NCBI GenBank assembly: GCA_013349405.1
Contig: DUZS01000002.1
Coordinates: forward strand, 179,926-243,925
Length of the DNA: 64,000 nt
DNA from: Desulfuromonadales bacterium
GTDB lineage: Bacteria > Desulfobacterota > Desulfuromonadia > Geobacterales > Pseudopelobacteraceae
Direction of reading: 5' to 3'
In this document: positions 8,862 through 23,434 of the stretch, piece by piece
Position numbering within the stretch: position 1 is the stretch's first letter
How the letters are laid out: every line of letters begins with the position of its first letter
Notes under the pieces: model-generated
Seen by the model: only the letters and a program-made list of their open reading frames with translations
Told to the model about the DNA's origin: nothing
Database searches by the model: none
Position numbers and translations under genes: made by a program

Positions 8862-8943
8862 TCTGAACCATGATTCATCAGATTATTGGATTACCACGAT
8901 TGAAATCCGGTTAATCCTTTAATCCTGTAAATCGTGGTTCAGA
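8862..8943. repeat. Inverted-repeat (REP/MITE-like) element
   Basis: TCTGAACCATGATT (8862-8875) is repeated inverted as AATCGTGGTTCAGA (8930-8943) with one mismatch. Inside, ACCACGATT (8893-8901) pairs with AATCGTGGT (8930-8938). The middle carries the TTAATCCTTTAATCC phrase often seen in dispersed bacterial repeats. It sits just after the 3' end of the CheB-CheR gene and before the kinase remnant. Confidence 0.55.
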
Positions 8944-8951
8944 TGTTCTCC

Positions 8952-11900
8952 TCACTCTACCCCGCTCGCCCGCTCCGTTGTCGCAATCGCATACACTTCC
9001 CCGACTTCATTCAACAGAGCGGTGGCGGTCAGCCAGACATCCACTGCAGAGCCATCTTTGGCAAGCCGTTGGGTGCGATACGGCTCCAACAGCTTTTTCC
9101 GGCTCAACTGCTGAACCCGCTCTATATCTGCTTCGCGCAGCCCTTCCGGGATCAGTTCGCCGATGTTCCGCTCCAGCGCTTCTGCCTCACTCCAGCCGTA
9201 CATCCTGACCGCTGCCGGGTTCCAGGCCATGATGCACCCTTCCAGGTCCTGCAGTACAACCGCATCGTGTGAATCGCGGACTACCACCGCCATGCGCAGC
9301 TGGTCGTTCACTTTCCTGAGAGCTTCCTGCGTCTGTTTTATTTCGCTGATATTCACAAAGGTAATAACCGCACCCTCGATCACGTTGTCAGTCGTGCGGT
9401 ACGGCAGCATACGCATCATGAACCAGTCGCCATCTGTTGTCTGCACTTCCACCTCTTTGGGAATCAGCGTATTCAGTACACTCTGCAGGTCTGCCACAAA
9501 GCTGTCATAGCCGATCAGGTTGGAGGCGAAGTGCGCCACAGAGCGCCCGACATCACTCAATATCAGGTTGATGATACGGGTAGCACCGGGGGTAAAACGG
9601 AGGATACGCAGCTGGAAATCGACAAACACCGTGCCGATGCCGGTCCCGGCCAGCAGGTTATTCATATCGTTATTGACGCGCGACAGATCGAGCACCTTGG
9701 TCTGCAGTTCGGCATTGATCGTCGCCAGTTCTTCGTTGACAGACTGCAGCTCTTCCTTGGAGGTTTCCAGCTCTTCGTTGGTGGACTGCATCTCTTCGTT
9801 GATCGACTGCAGCTCCTCGTTGGCCGATTTGAGCTCTTCGTTGGATGCCTCCAGCTCCTCGCTGGCACTCTGGATGTACTCATCCTTGGCCTGCAATTCC
9901 TGCTGCAGGGTTGCCAGACGTGATGCCGTATCGGAGGTGCCACCCGACTCAGCCGGCTGCTGCATCCGGTCGGGATCAGCGCCTGCCATTTCGTCACGCT
10001 GGAGAGGCGCTTCCTCCAGAACGACCATGAACAGCGCCGACTCGGGCAGTGCTGGAGAAACGCCCCGTTCGACAGGCTCAGGGCGGGCGGACACCGGACT
10101 GACGCTGAGGTTGACCGTGGTGAAGTGACCGTTTGTTTTAACACGCAGCCCCGAACGGCAGACGATCTCATTACGCGAGGCGGCTCTGTGCAGGGCAATG
10201 GGCAGATCGTGCCGCAAGCCTTCGCGGGCCATCTTCAGGATGTTGTAGTTGGCGGCACTTCCGGTTGCCGGTTCCAGATACATGCCGGTGCGGCCATGCA
10301 GATAGAGGATGTCGCCCTGCCGGTTGACGAGTATACCGGCCTGAACGACCTGCTGGAGCAGCGCCCGTTCAGCCAGTTCCTGCAGCGGAGTGTTTGCTGG
10401 AAAGGCCTTCCTGAAGAGTGGCTGTTGGGGTGCCGCATCCGGCGTTGTCATGGCGGGTAAAAACGTCGTTACCGGCATACGCCTGTCAGAGTAACCGTCA
10501 TCTTTGCGCTGATACAGTTTCTGCTTGCGCTCAATTGTGGTGAAGAGCGTACTGAATTCACCAACGGTTTCGGAGGTGCCGAGGAGGAGGAAACCACCCG
10601 GATTGAGCGCGTAATGGAACAGCGGAATCACCTTCTTCTGCAGCTCGCCACCCATATAGATGAGGAGATTGCGGCAGCTGATCAGGTCAAGCTTGGAGAA
10701 GGGGGGGTCTTTGATCACATCCTGTTCCGAAAAGACCAGCAAGTCACGAATCCCTTTATGGATGCGCCAGGTTTTACCGTCAGATTCCTGAGTGAAAAAG
10801 CGTGCGAGACGTTCCGGTGTGATATCAGCAGCGATACTGCCGGGAAAGAAGCCTTTACGGGCCTGGTCGATGGCCTGCTTGTCGATGTCGGTAGCAAAGA
10901 GTTGCATCGTGAAGTGCTGTTTCAATGTTTCGACATGTTCCTGCAGCAGAATAGCGATGGAGTAGGCTTCCTCGCCGGTGGAGCAGCCGCAGATCCAGAC
11001 CCTGACCGTGCTGCCGGACGGCTTGTCGGCAAAAAGACGCGGGATGATCGTTGTTTCAAGCGCGGCAAAAGTCAGCGGGTCACGGAAAAAATTGGTAACG
11101 CCGATCAACAGATCGCGAAAGAGCGCCTCCACCTCGGGGGGGGTCTGCTGGAGAAATTTGACGTAGCCGTCCAGACGTTTGATCTGGTGGACAGCCATGC
11201 GCCGCCCGATGCGGCGCTGGACGGTGCTTGGCTTATAGAGAGAAAAATCGTGGCCGGTCTGGGCACGCAGAATGACGAATACTTTTTTCAGTTCGCTCTC
11301 TGTTTTGGGCTCCGGCACGCTGGCCGGTCGTTGCGGTCTGCCGAAGGCGTGCACGGCGTAGGCGATCAACTGGGCCGGCATATCTGCCGCCGACAGCACA
11401 TAATCGACCATCCCGGTATTGATGGCGCTGCGCGGCATGCCGTCATACTCCGTGGATTCGGGGTTCTGGGCCATCGCCATACCCCCTTCGCCTTTGATCG
11501 CCCGCAATCCCATGGTGCCGTCACTGCCGGTGCCGGACAGCACGATACAGATAGCCAATTCATGCTGATCCTGCGCCAGGGAGCGGAAGAAAAAGTCGAT
11601 CGGCAGCCGCTGACCACGCGGCGCAGCCGGTTCCAGCAGATGCAGCGTGCCGTTTAAAAACGCCATGTCGCAGTTGGGCGGGATAATGTAGGCACAGTTG
11701 GGCTGCACCTCGACGCCGTCGATCACCTCAAAAACCTCCATACGGGTATAGCGTCGGATCAGGTCGGTGAGAATGCTCTTGTGATCCGGGGCCAGATGCT
11801 GCACCAGTATAAACGCCATGCCGGGGTCTTTGTCGGCCGGCATACCGGAAAAGAACGCTTCAAAAGCGGCCAGGCCACCGGCGGACGCACCAATGCCGAC

Positions 11901-11990
11901 GATGGGGAAGAGCGGTTTGGATGGGTAGATTTCGGCAGGTTCTGCTGCTGGTCCGTCCGGCTCTGGTGGGGAGACATTTTTTCTGGCCAT
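8952..11990 (-). CDS. CheB-CheR-PAS fusion protein
   Basis: A 1012-residue fusion. The methylesterase part (about 25-220) keeps the CheB catalytic set: Ser in GIGASAGG, His in VQHLAPDH and Asp in SGTGSDG. The CheR methyltransferase (about 235-500) has the SAM site GCSTGEEAYSIAI and SCRNLLIYM. A PAS-like segment, a Glu/Asn-rich coiled coil (EELEASNEELKSANEELQ) and two PAS domains follow. No kinase or receiver domain is present, unlike many relatives, so output may be methylation-linked sensing. ATG 11990 is used (GAGGAG 9 bases upstream). An in-frame palindromic repeat encodes RPEPVERG near 10061-10087. Confidence 0.9.
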   Translation of the reverse strand: MARKNVSPPEPDGPAAEPAEIYPSKPLFPIVGIGASAGGLAAFEAFFSGMPADKDPGMAFILVQHLAPDHKSILTDLIRRYTRMEVFEVIDGVEVQPNCAYIIPPNCDMAFLNGTLHLLEPAAPRGQRLPIDFFFRSLAQDQHELAICIVLSGTGSDGTMGLRAIKGEGGMAMAQNPESTEYDGMPRSAINTGMVDYVLSAADMPAQLIAYAVHAFGRPQRPASVPEPKTESELKKVFVILRAQTGHDFSLYKPSTVQRRIGRRMAVHQIKRLDGYVKFLQQTPPEVEALFRDLLIGVTNFFRDPLTFAALETTIIPRLFADKPSGSTVRVWICGCSTGEEAYSIAILLQEHVETLKQHFTMQLFATDIDKQAIDQARKGFFPGSIAADITPERLARFFTQESDGKTWRIHKGIRDLLVFSEQDVIKDPPFSKLDLISCRNLLIYMGGELQKKVIPLFHYALNPGGFLLLGTSETVGEFSTLFTTIERKQKLYQRKDDGYSDRRMPVTTFLPAMTTPDAAPQQPLFRKAFPANTPLQELAERALLQQVVQAGILVNRQGDILYLHGRTGMYLEPATGSAANYNILKMAREGLRHDLPIALHRAASRNEIVCRSGLRVKTNGHFTTVNLSVSPVSARPEPVERGVSPALPESALFMVVLEEAPLQRDEMAGADPDRMQQPAESGGTSDTASRLATLQQELQAKDEYIQSASEELEASNEELKSANEELQSINEEMQSTNEELETSKEELQSVNEELATINAELQTKVLDLSRVNNDMNNLLAGTGIGTVFVDFQLRILRFTPGATRIINLILSDVGRSVAHFASNLIGYDSFVADLQSVLNTLIPKEVEVQTTDGDWFMMRMLPYRTTDNVIEGAVITFVNISEIKQTQEALRKVNDQLRMAVVVRDSHDAVVLQDLEGCIMAWNPAAVRMYGWSEAEALERNIGELIPEGLREADIERVQQLSRKKLLEPYRTQRLAKDGSAVDVWLTATALLNEVGEVYAIATTERASGVE
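10061..10087. repeat. Palindromic repeat inserted in the CheB-CheR coding sequence
   Basis: CGCCCCGTTCGACAGGCTCA continues into GGGCGGG. On the coding strand this contains CCTGAGCCTGTCGAAC, the core of a dispersed palindrome common in proteobacterial and cyanobacterial genomes, and adds RPEPVERG to the protein between the methyltransferase/PAS part and the coiled coil. The reading frame is kept. Confidence 0.55.
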
Positions 11991-12018
11991 GATGGTGCTC
12001 CTCAAGGTGGCTGCTATT

Positions 12019-12056
12019 AAAAAAAGCCGGCGCAGGAAAATATCCCTGGCGCCGGC
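12019..12056 (-). terminator. Rho-independent terminator between two signalling genes
   Basis: On the minus strand GCCGGCGCCAGG pairs with CCTGCGCCGGC (11 bp, one bulged base) around a short loop and is followed by seven T. It lies after the kinase ending at 12224 and only about 29 bases before the CheB-CheR start codon, so it could also act as a leader terminator for that gene. Confidence 0.8.
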
Positions 12057-12108
12057 ATGACATTACCAGTAGCAGTTAGTTACGAACGAGGTTGGTAAGA
12101 AAAAAAAA

Positions 12109-12136
12109 TCGGTCGGTCGGTCGGTCGGTCGGTCGG
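12109..12136. repeat. Tetranucleotide tract (TCGG)7
   Basis: Seven perfect TCGG units are bordered by a run of nine A at 12100-12108. On the minus strand this is (CCGA)7 followed by nine T. The tract lies outside coding sequence, between the kinase stop at 12224 and the terminator at 12019-12056. Such tracts can change length by slipped-strand mispairing. Confidence 0.9.
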
Positions 12137-12223
12137 TCTGCAATAATACTGCCATTTGAGACCCCTTATTGACATAAATTTAATGATTGCAAGTATAACA
12201 GTATTGGTGTGGATAGCAAGGGT

Positions 12224-14971
<2,748 letters not shown>

Positions 14972-14985
14972 TGGTGACTCCTGAG

Positions 14986-16716
14986 TTACACTGTGCACAA
15001 TAAATCGTTTTGTGGATTCACCTGATCAGTAACGGTGAACGGGATCAGCACCTGAAACAGAGTGCCGCATCCTTCGGTACTTTCAACATGGATAGTTCCT
15101 CCCATCAGTTCAGTCAATCGTTTGCAGAGGGCCAACCCCAGACCGGCGCCGCCAAAAGTGCGCGTGTCGGAAGCGTCAACCTGGATGAAGGGGTCAAATA
15201 TGACTTCCCGCTTGTCCGGTGCGATGCCGATACCGGTGTCCTGCACCGCCAGCTCCAGAATCATGGTTCTGCTCTGTCGTTCCGTGACGCTGGCCGATAC
15301 AGACACACAACCGCTCTCCGTAAACTTGACGGCATTGCCCACCAGGTTCTGCAGGATCTGACGGAGCCGCAGCGGGTCACCCACAAGCACATCCGGGACA
15401 TCGGGGGAAACCATCACCCGGAAGTCGAGACCTTTTTCATCAGCCTGATGGCGATGAGCAGCAGCCACCTGGTCAATACTGGCTCGCAGGCTGAATGTGG
15501 TCTGTTCCAACCTCAAGGTACCGTCAACTAACCGGGAGAGCTCGAGAATATCGCTGATCAGCAGCGTCAGATTTTTTCCGGATTTCGTAAGGATCACGAC
15601 ATAATCGCGCTGTTCCTGAGTTAGATCGGTCATTGCCAAAAGCTGCGCCATACCCAATACACCATTCATCGGAGTACGAAGCTCGTGGTTCATGATTGCC
15701 AGGAACTGACTCTTGGCACGGCTGGCGGCTTCGGCGGCTATTTTTGCTTCCTTCAGGAGAACCTGACTGACCTCGAACTCTTCGATCTGCACCCGCAGCA
15801 TCTCTTCAGTCGCCAGCAACTGATCATTCTGGTCGAGAAGTTCTTCCTTGCTCACAAGTAGAGCGGCTTCAGCCACTTTGCGTTCGACCAGTTCCTCTCC
15901 GAGGACAACCGACTGTTCCTCAAGAGCTTCTTGTGCTGCCTGACGTTCCACGATCTCCCCTTCAAGATGAAGGTTCTTGTCGTGGAGAAGAGCAGCATTA
16001 TGAGATATCTTCCGGGAGCCAAACAGTATCATACCTGCTCCCACGAGCCATATCAGGCCATGAGCGGCACCACTTCCTGCGATAATGTTATTAGAATTGG
16101 CGGACAGTGCCGCCAGAGGAACAGATACGCTGACACCTCCACGGATCTCGCCGGCCTTATATCCCTGTACTGCGTGGCATTTCAGGCATGGCTGGTCAGC
16201 GATGAACGGGCGCATGAGACGCAGGTAGTGACGTCCGTCAATGATACTGGTTTCACTGACTTCCTGTACCCCTGTTTCAAGCAGCGTGAGCGCGGCCTGC
16301 TCCCATTGATCCGGGGCATTTTCCGGTCTGATCGGGTTAAGGCTGGTTATATGGCCACGAACAAGATCTGCCCTGTCTGCAGCAAGCTCGAAAACCTGGC
16401 GGGTCATATAGGCCGGATTGATCAACGTCAGAAGTTTACCTGAGGGGGTCCTGGCGCTCCGTTCAACCGTGCCGGGGAGATAGGCGTTTGGCTGTGTTTC
16501 CGGAGTTACCGGGACAAACACACCACCATGCATGGAAGCCCATTTTCGATAGAGGGTGTCTTTTTGAAAAGCAATCCGCGCTTCGGACCTGGCTATTTCA
16601 AGGACACTCTGCTTCTGCTGTGAAGAGGTCCACACAAACGAGCACGCGACGAGAAGCGTCCAGGCAGAAATCGCCAGGAGTGCATAGCGTTTGATCGGGC
16701 TTGATATAACAGGCAT
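14986..16716 (-). CDS. Haem-binding (DUF3365/Tll0287-like) histidine kinase
   Basis: A 576-residue kinase. After a TM helix (about 10-28) comes an extracytoplasmic domain like DUF3365, with one c-type haem motif, [11 protein letters not shown] (Cys 177, Cys 180, His 181). A second TM helix (about 220-240) and a long coiled coil follow, then HisKA with [10 protein letters not shown] (His 344) and the ATPase domain ([23 protein letters not shown]). There is no receiver. A covalent haem would suit redox or gas sensing outside the membrane. ATG 16716 (GGAG 7 bases upstream) is chosen over an upstream frame extension that runs into the preceding gene. It is probably in one operon with the kinases on either side. 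Confidence 0.88.
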   Translation of the reverse strand: MPVISSPIKRYALLAISAWTLLVACSFVWTSSQQKQSVLEIARSEARIAFQKDTLYRKWASMHGGVFVPVTPETQPNAYLPGTVERSARTPSGKLLTLINPAYMTRQVFELAADRADLVRGHITSLNPIRPENAPDQWEQAALTLLETGVQEVSETSIIDGRHYLRLMRPFIADQPCLKCHAVQGYKAGEIRGGVSVSVPLAALSANSNNIIAGSGAAHGLIWLVGAGMILFGSRKISHNAALLHDKNLHLEGEIVERQAAQEALEEQSVVLGEELVERKVAEAALLVSKEELLDQNDQLLATEEMLRVQIEEFEVSQVLLKEAKIAAEAASRAKSQFLAIMNHELRTPMNGVLGMAQLLAMTDLTQEQRDYVVILTKSGKNLTLLISDILELSRLVDGTLRLEQTTFSLRASIDQVAAAHRHQADEKGLDFRVMVSPDVPDVLVGDPLRLRQILQNLVGNAVKFTESGCVSVSASVTERQSRTMILELAVQDTGIGIAPDKREVIFDPFIQVDASDTRTFGGAGLGLALCKRLTELMGGTIHVESTEGCGTLFQVLIPFTVTDQVNPQNDLLCTV

Positions 16717-16756
16717 TACGGGCTCCAATTGGCTTCCAGTTTCTCCGTTTTCAGTT

Positions 16757-19897
<3,141 letters not shown>

Positions 19898-20058
19898 GCG
19901 GCAGCCACACTGGGATAAAACGGATTAGCAGCGTCTATAAAATAAACGCAGTTTTGCCACCTGTATATTCATGGAAATAACTAGAGGAGCATTTTGTTCA
20001 GTGTGATGTGGGGGATGTGTGGGGGATCAGAGAATGTGAGTGTGTTCCAGATACTGTA

Positions 20059-20685
20059 TCATTCAACAGGTATCTGCTCGGCAATAAACGCCCAGCGGGC
20101 GAGACTTGCTGCGTTGGGCGCGTCAAGCTTCCTCATCAGGTTCGCCCGGTGTACCTCCACGGTGTTGGGGCGAAGATCAAGACGACGGGCAATCTCTTTC
20201 GACGTGACACCCTGCCCGACCATCTGCAAAACTTCCCGTTCACGATCGGTAGTCTGTTGACGGAGAATAGCAATTTCCGCCTGAAAAAACGCATTTTCAC
20301 CCTGCTGACGGAACAGTCCGACACGGTAGAGGCGGCTGACCACGGTAGAAACCAACTCTTCCGGAGTAAACGGCTTGGTCAGGTAGTCGTCGGCTCCTTC
20401 GCACATGCCACGACGCTGATCGGTTCGATCCAACCGTGCGGTAACAAATATGAACGGTATATCAGCATAAGCCCGTTCTTTCTTTACCGCATCCAATACG
20501 GCGTAACCATCCATACCCGGCATCATAATATCGCATAGAATCAGATCCGGACGTTTTTTATAAAGTAATTCAAGACCGGAGTGACCATCTATAGCGCTCC
20601 GGACATCGAAACCTTCCTTCTTCAGAAAAAATTCCATATGGAAGCGGCTTGCTGAGTCATCTTCGAAAATCAGAATTGAATACAT
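20059..20685 (-). CDS. NarL/LuxR-type response regulator (paralogue of 4002-4634)
   Basis: A 208-residue regulator with a receiver (EDD at 8-10, phospho-acceptor D52 in LCDIMMPGMDG, YLTKPF) and a LuxR-type HTH (VTSKEIARRLDLRPNTVEVH). It is highly similar to the regulator at 4002-4634 along its length; the two probably arose by duplication and differ most in the recognition helix, which predicts different DNA targets. It starts 14 bases after the S41 peptidase stop with AAGGGA as ribosome site, so it is the last gene of the NtrY/NtrX/peptidase operon. It may also serve the kinase downstream at 16757-19897. Confidence 0.88.
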   Translation of the reverse strand: MYSILIFEDDSASRFHMEFFLKKEGFDVRSAIDGHSGLELLYKKRPDLILCDIMMPGMDGYAVLDAVKKERAYADIPFIFVTARLDRTDQRRGMCEGADDYLTKPFTPEELVSTVVSRLYRVGLFRQQGENAFFQAEIAILRQQTTDREREVLQMVGQGVTSKEIARRLDLRPNTVEVHRANLMRKLDAPNAASLARWAFIAEQIPVE

Positions 20686-20699
20686 ACCGTCCCTTTTAA

Positions 20700-22040
20700 C
20701 TAAAAGCCCTTTTCCTTCAACAAGCTGATAGACCGCAACAATTCAAGTGCCCGTTGCAACTGATAATCTTTCTTGAGGTCAGTTTCTGCGTCACTGTTCC
20801 CATGAGGCGAAGCGGGCAGTTTAATTTCCGGCGTATCCGCTTTGCCGTCTGAAGCGAGGCTTTTTTCCAGATCTTTTTCCTTGAGTTGGGTCCCCTTCTC
20901 TTTGGGCGGCAGCGGTATGATATTTGGCACTTCAACATCCGGAACGATCCCTTTCGCCTGGATTGAGCGGCCGTTCGGAGTATAATAGCGCGCCGTGGTA
21001 AGCTTGAGGGCGGCGTTGCCCTTCATCGGAAAGATTGATTGCACCGACCCTTTACCGAAACTTTGTGTTCCCATGATAATAGCCCGCCTGTGATCCTGGA
21101 GAGCACCTGCGACGATCTCGGACGCGCTGGCACTGCCGCCGTTTATAAGGACGACGATAGGATAGCGGGGCTCCTTGGCGCCTAATGTTGCATTGTAGAC
21201 GCGATTTGATTCAGCGGTGCGCCCCTTGATGCTGACAATGGCGCTGTTTTTAATGTCATCACCAATAAAGCAGTTGGCAACGTCAACACAGGAATTTATC
21301 AGGCCGCCCGGATTATAGCGCAGATCAAGAATCAGCCCTTTCATAACCCCACCCGATTTTGCATGAAGCTCTTGCAGTGCCTCTTTGAATTCACTCCCGG
21401 TGCGTTCCTGAAACTGTGAAATCCTGATGAGCCCATACCCTGAATCGAGTAATTTCGGCTTTATGCTTTTTATTTTAATTATGTCGCGAATCAGTTTGAA
21501 CACCAGCGGTTTTGCTGTTTCGGCACGGATTATTGTCAGCGTTACCGGCGTCCCTTTGGTGCCGCGCATTTTTTTCACCGCAGCAGAAATGTTCATTTCG
21601 TGAGTTGAAATGCCATCAATTTTTGCGATATGGTCGTTGGCATGAATACCGGCGCGAAACGCCGGGGTATCATCAATCGGGGCAATCACCGTCAGTTTGC
21701 CCTCCTTGGTGCCAAGTTCAATACCGACCCCGCCAAAGGCTCCTGACATCTGGACTTCCATTTCATGATACGGCTCAGGAGGGAGATAGGCGCTGTGCGG
21801 GTCGAGTGTCGCAAGCATACCGTCAACCATTTTAAGAACCAGTTTTTTTGCGTCAGGTTTCTCGACATACTTCTCAAGAATGACCGCATATGCGTGTTGC
21901 AAGAGGCTGAGTGACGCTGCGTCACCCGGTGCGTGGCGCACTTTTTTGAATGAATAGAGAGCAACGGCACCGCAGCATAGCGTAATAACAGTGACAACCA
22001 GCAGCAAACGGAGCGGGCGGTTTTTTAGAAAGGTCATCAT
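20700..22040 (-). CDS. S41 family carboxy-terminal processing protease
   Basis: A 446-residue CtpA/Prc-type protease. It has an N-terminal signal anchor (about 10-30), a PDZ domain (about 85-180, with GGVGIELG), and the catalytic core with NGGSASASEIVAGAL (Ser nucleophile) and the Lys in FGKGSVQ. Such proteases act in the periplasm on the C-termini of envelope proteins. The C-terminal tail after IVPDVEVP is charged and low in complexity. The start overlaps the regulatory gene's ribosome site: GGAGA sits at the end of the upstream gene, 8 bases before ATG 22040. Its place with NtrY/NtrX-like genes suggests a link to envelope signalling. Confidence 0.92.
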   Translation of the reverse strand: MMTFLKNRPLRLLLVVTVITLCCGAVALYSFKKVRHAPGDAASLSLLQHAYAVILEKYVEKPDAKKLVLKMVDGMLATLDPHSAYLPPEPYHEMEVQMSGAFGGVGIELGTKEGKLTVIAPIDDTPAFRAGIHANDHIAKIDGISTHEMNISAAVKKMRGTKGTPVTLTIIRAETAKPLVFKLIRDIIKIKSIKPKLLDSGYGLIRISQFQERTGSEFKEALQELHAKSGGVMKGLILDLRYNPGGLINSCVDVANCFIGDDIKNSAIVSIKGRTAESNRVYNATLGAKEPRYPIVVLINGGSASASEIVAGALQDHRRAIIMGTQSFGKGSVQSIFPMKGNAALKLTTARYYTPNGRSIQAKGIVPDVEVPNIIPLPPKEKGTQLKEKDLEKSLASDGKADTPEIKLPASPHGNSDAETDLKKDYQLQRALELLRSISLLKEKGF

Positions 22041-22045
22041 TACAT

Positions 22046-23419
22046 TTATCTCCGCACGTCAATGCCATAACTTTTAATTTTACGGTGCAGATTGCTCCGT
22101 TCCAGTTCAATCAATTCAGCGGTGCGGGAAATATTCCAATCATTTTCTTCCAGTTTCTGGATTATGAATTCCCGCTCAAAATCCTCACGTGCCTCCCGGA
22201 TTGCCGAGCGGTTATGAGAGCCATCCGGTGGGAGGTGATGCAAATTCCCGGCTGATGAATCGCCCGACAGATCCGGAACATCATGCGCTGAAATAACCCG
22301 TCCCGGCGTCACGATAAGAACCCGTTCAACCACGTTTTTCAACTCTTTAAGATTGCCGGGCCATGCATAGTGCTGCAATTTTTCAATTGCCTCCGGCAGA
22401 AACGCTTTCGCTTCGCCCCCCTCCTTGCGAAAGAACTGCGCGACATACTGCTGCACGAGAAGGCCAAGATCTTCCAGGCGTTCCCGCAGCGCCGGAGCTC
22501 TCAATGGCAGGGTACCAAGCTGATAGTAGAGATCCGTGCTGAACGTGCCCTTCTCCACAGCCTGCTCAAGAAGTTTTGTTGTCGCGGCGATTATTCTGAC
22601 ATCGGCAGGAATTTTGCGGTTCCCTCCTATCCGCTCAAAAAAGCCGTCCTGAAGAAAACCGAGAATTTTCATCTGCGTGTTCAGGGGGAGTTCGCCGATT
22701 TCATCCAAAAAAAGTGTGCCGCCGTCGGCCTGATCAAGACGCCCCTTCTTGTGTGATGACGCGCCGATAAATGCGCCCTTCTCATGACCGAACAGTTCGC
22801 TCTCGATAAGCTCTTCCGGAATACCGGAGCAGGGGACGGAAACAAAGGGCCGCTCTTTCCGGGGACTGTTGCAGTGAATGGAATAGGCGATATACTCTTT
22901 TCCGGAGCCGTTTTCACCGTTTATCAGCACAGGAACAGATGTCGGCGCCACACGGGTGATCTGCTCGCGTACCGCAGAAATGACGGGAGCTTCGCCGATA
23001 AATTCACAATCATTTGATGCCGAACGCTTGAGTTCGGCATTTTCTACTTTCAGTTCCTGCAGCTGCAGTGCATTGGCAACGCTGATAAGTACTTTTTCAA
23101 GGGAAAGCGGCTTTTCGATAAAATCAAAAGCCCCGAGCTTGGTTGCGCGCACTGCCGTTTCAATGGTGCCATGTCCGGAAATCATGATAACCGTCGTCTG
23201 GGGAAACTGGGCTTTCAGTTTGCCAAGCGTTTCCAGACCATCCATGCCCGGCATCCAGATATCAAGAAGGATCAGGTCGGGAAGCTCCTGACGAACGCAC
23301 TCGATCCCCTCCCGGCCGCTCTCCGCAGAGAGGACTTGATACCCTTCGTCCTCAAGAATTCCGGCCAGGGCTGATCTGATATCTTTTTCATCGTCTATAA
23401 TCAAAATGGTGTGGTTCAT
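22046..23419 (-). CDS. NtrX/NtrC-type response regulator with degenerate AAA+ domain
   Basis: A 457-residue protein with receiver (D53 in LLDIWMPGMDG), AAA+ domain and Fis-type HTH (ISRTAELIELERSNLHRKI). Walker A (GENGSGKE) and Walker B (GGTLFLDEIGELP) are kept. The sigma-54 contact loop reads GAFIGA instead of GAFTGA (I218); sensor I has AATT for AATN (T281); both candidate arginine fingers are lost (S294 in GTFSTDL, Q300 in LYYQL); and sensor II is KEL for REL (K358). Spacings match PspF T86, N149, R162 and R168 exactly. It probably cannot drive sigma-54 open-complex formation and may act as a phosphorylation-gated DNA-binding protein. It partners the NtrY-like kinase upstream. Confidence 0.9.
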   Translation of the reverse strand: MNHTILIIDDEKDIRSALAGILEDEGYQVLSAESGREGIECVRQELPDLILLDIWMPGMDGLETLGKLKAQFPQTTVIMISGHGTIETAVRATKLGAFDFIEKPLSLEKVLISVANALQLQELKVENAELKRSASNDCEFIGEAPVISAVREQITRVAPTSVPVLINGENGSGKEYIAYSIHCNSPRKERPFVSVPCSGIPEELIESELFGHEKGAFIGASSHKKGRLDQADGGTLFLDEIGELPLNTQMKILGFLQDGFFERIGGNRKIPADVRIIAATTKLLEQAVEKGTFSTDLYYQLGTLPLRAPALRERLEDLGLLVQQYVAQFFRKEGGEAKAFLPEAIEKLQHYAWPGNLKELKNVVERVLIVTPGRVISAHDVPDLSGDSSAGNLHHLPPDGSHNRSAIREAREDFEREFIIQKLEENDWNISRTAELIELERSNLHRKIKSYGIDVRR

Positions 23420-23434
23420 AGAAATCCTCTCTTT

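Noticed and set aside
10614..11657. Long plus-strand frame of 347 codons inside CheB-CheR
   Set aside because: It is antisense to a gene with intact catalytic motifs, shows no recognisable domain and has no ribosome site.
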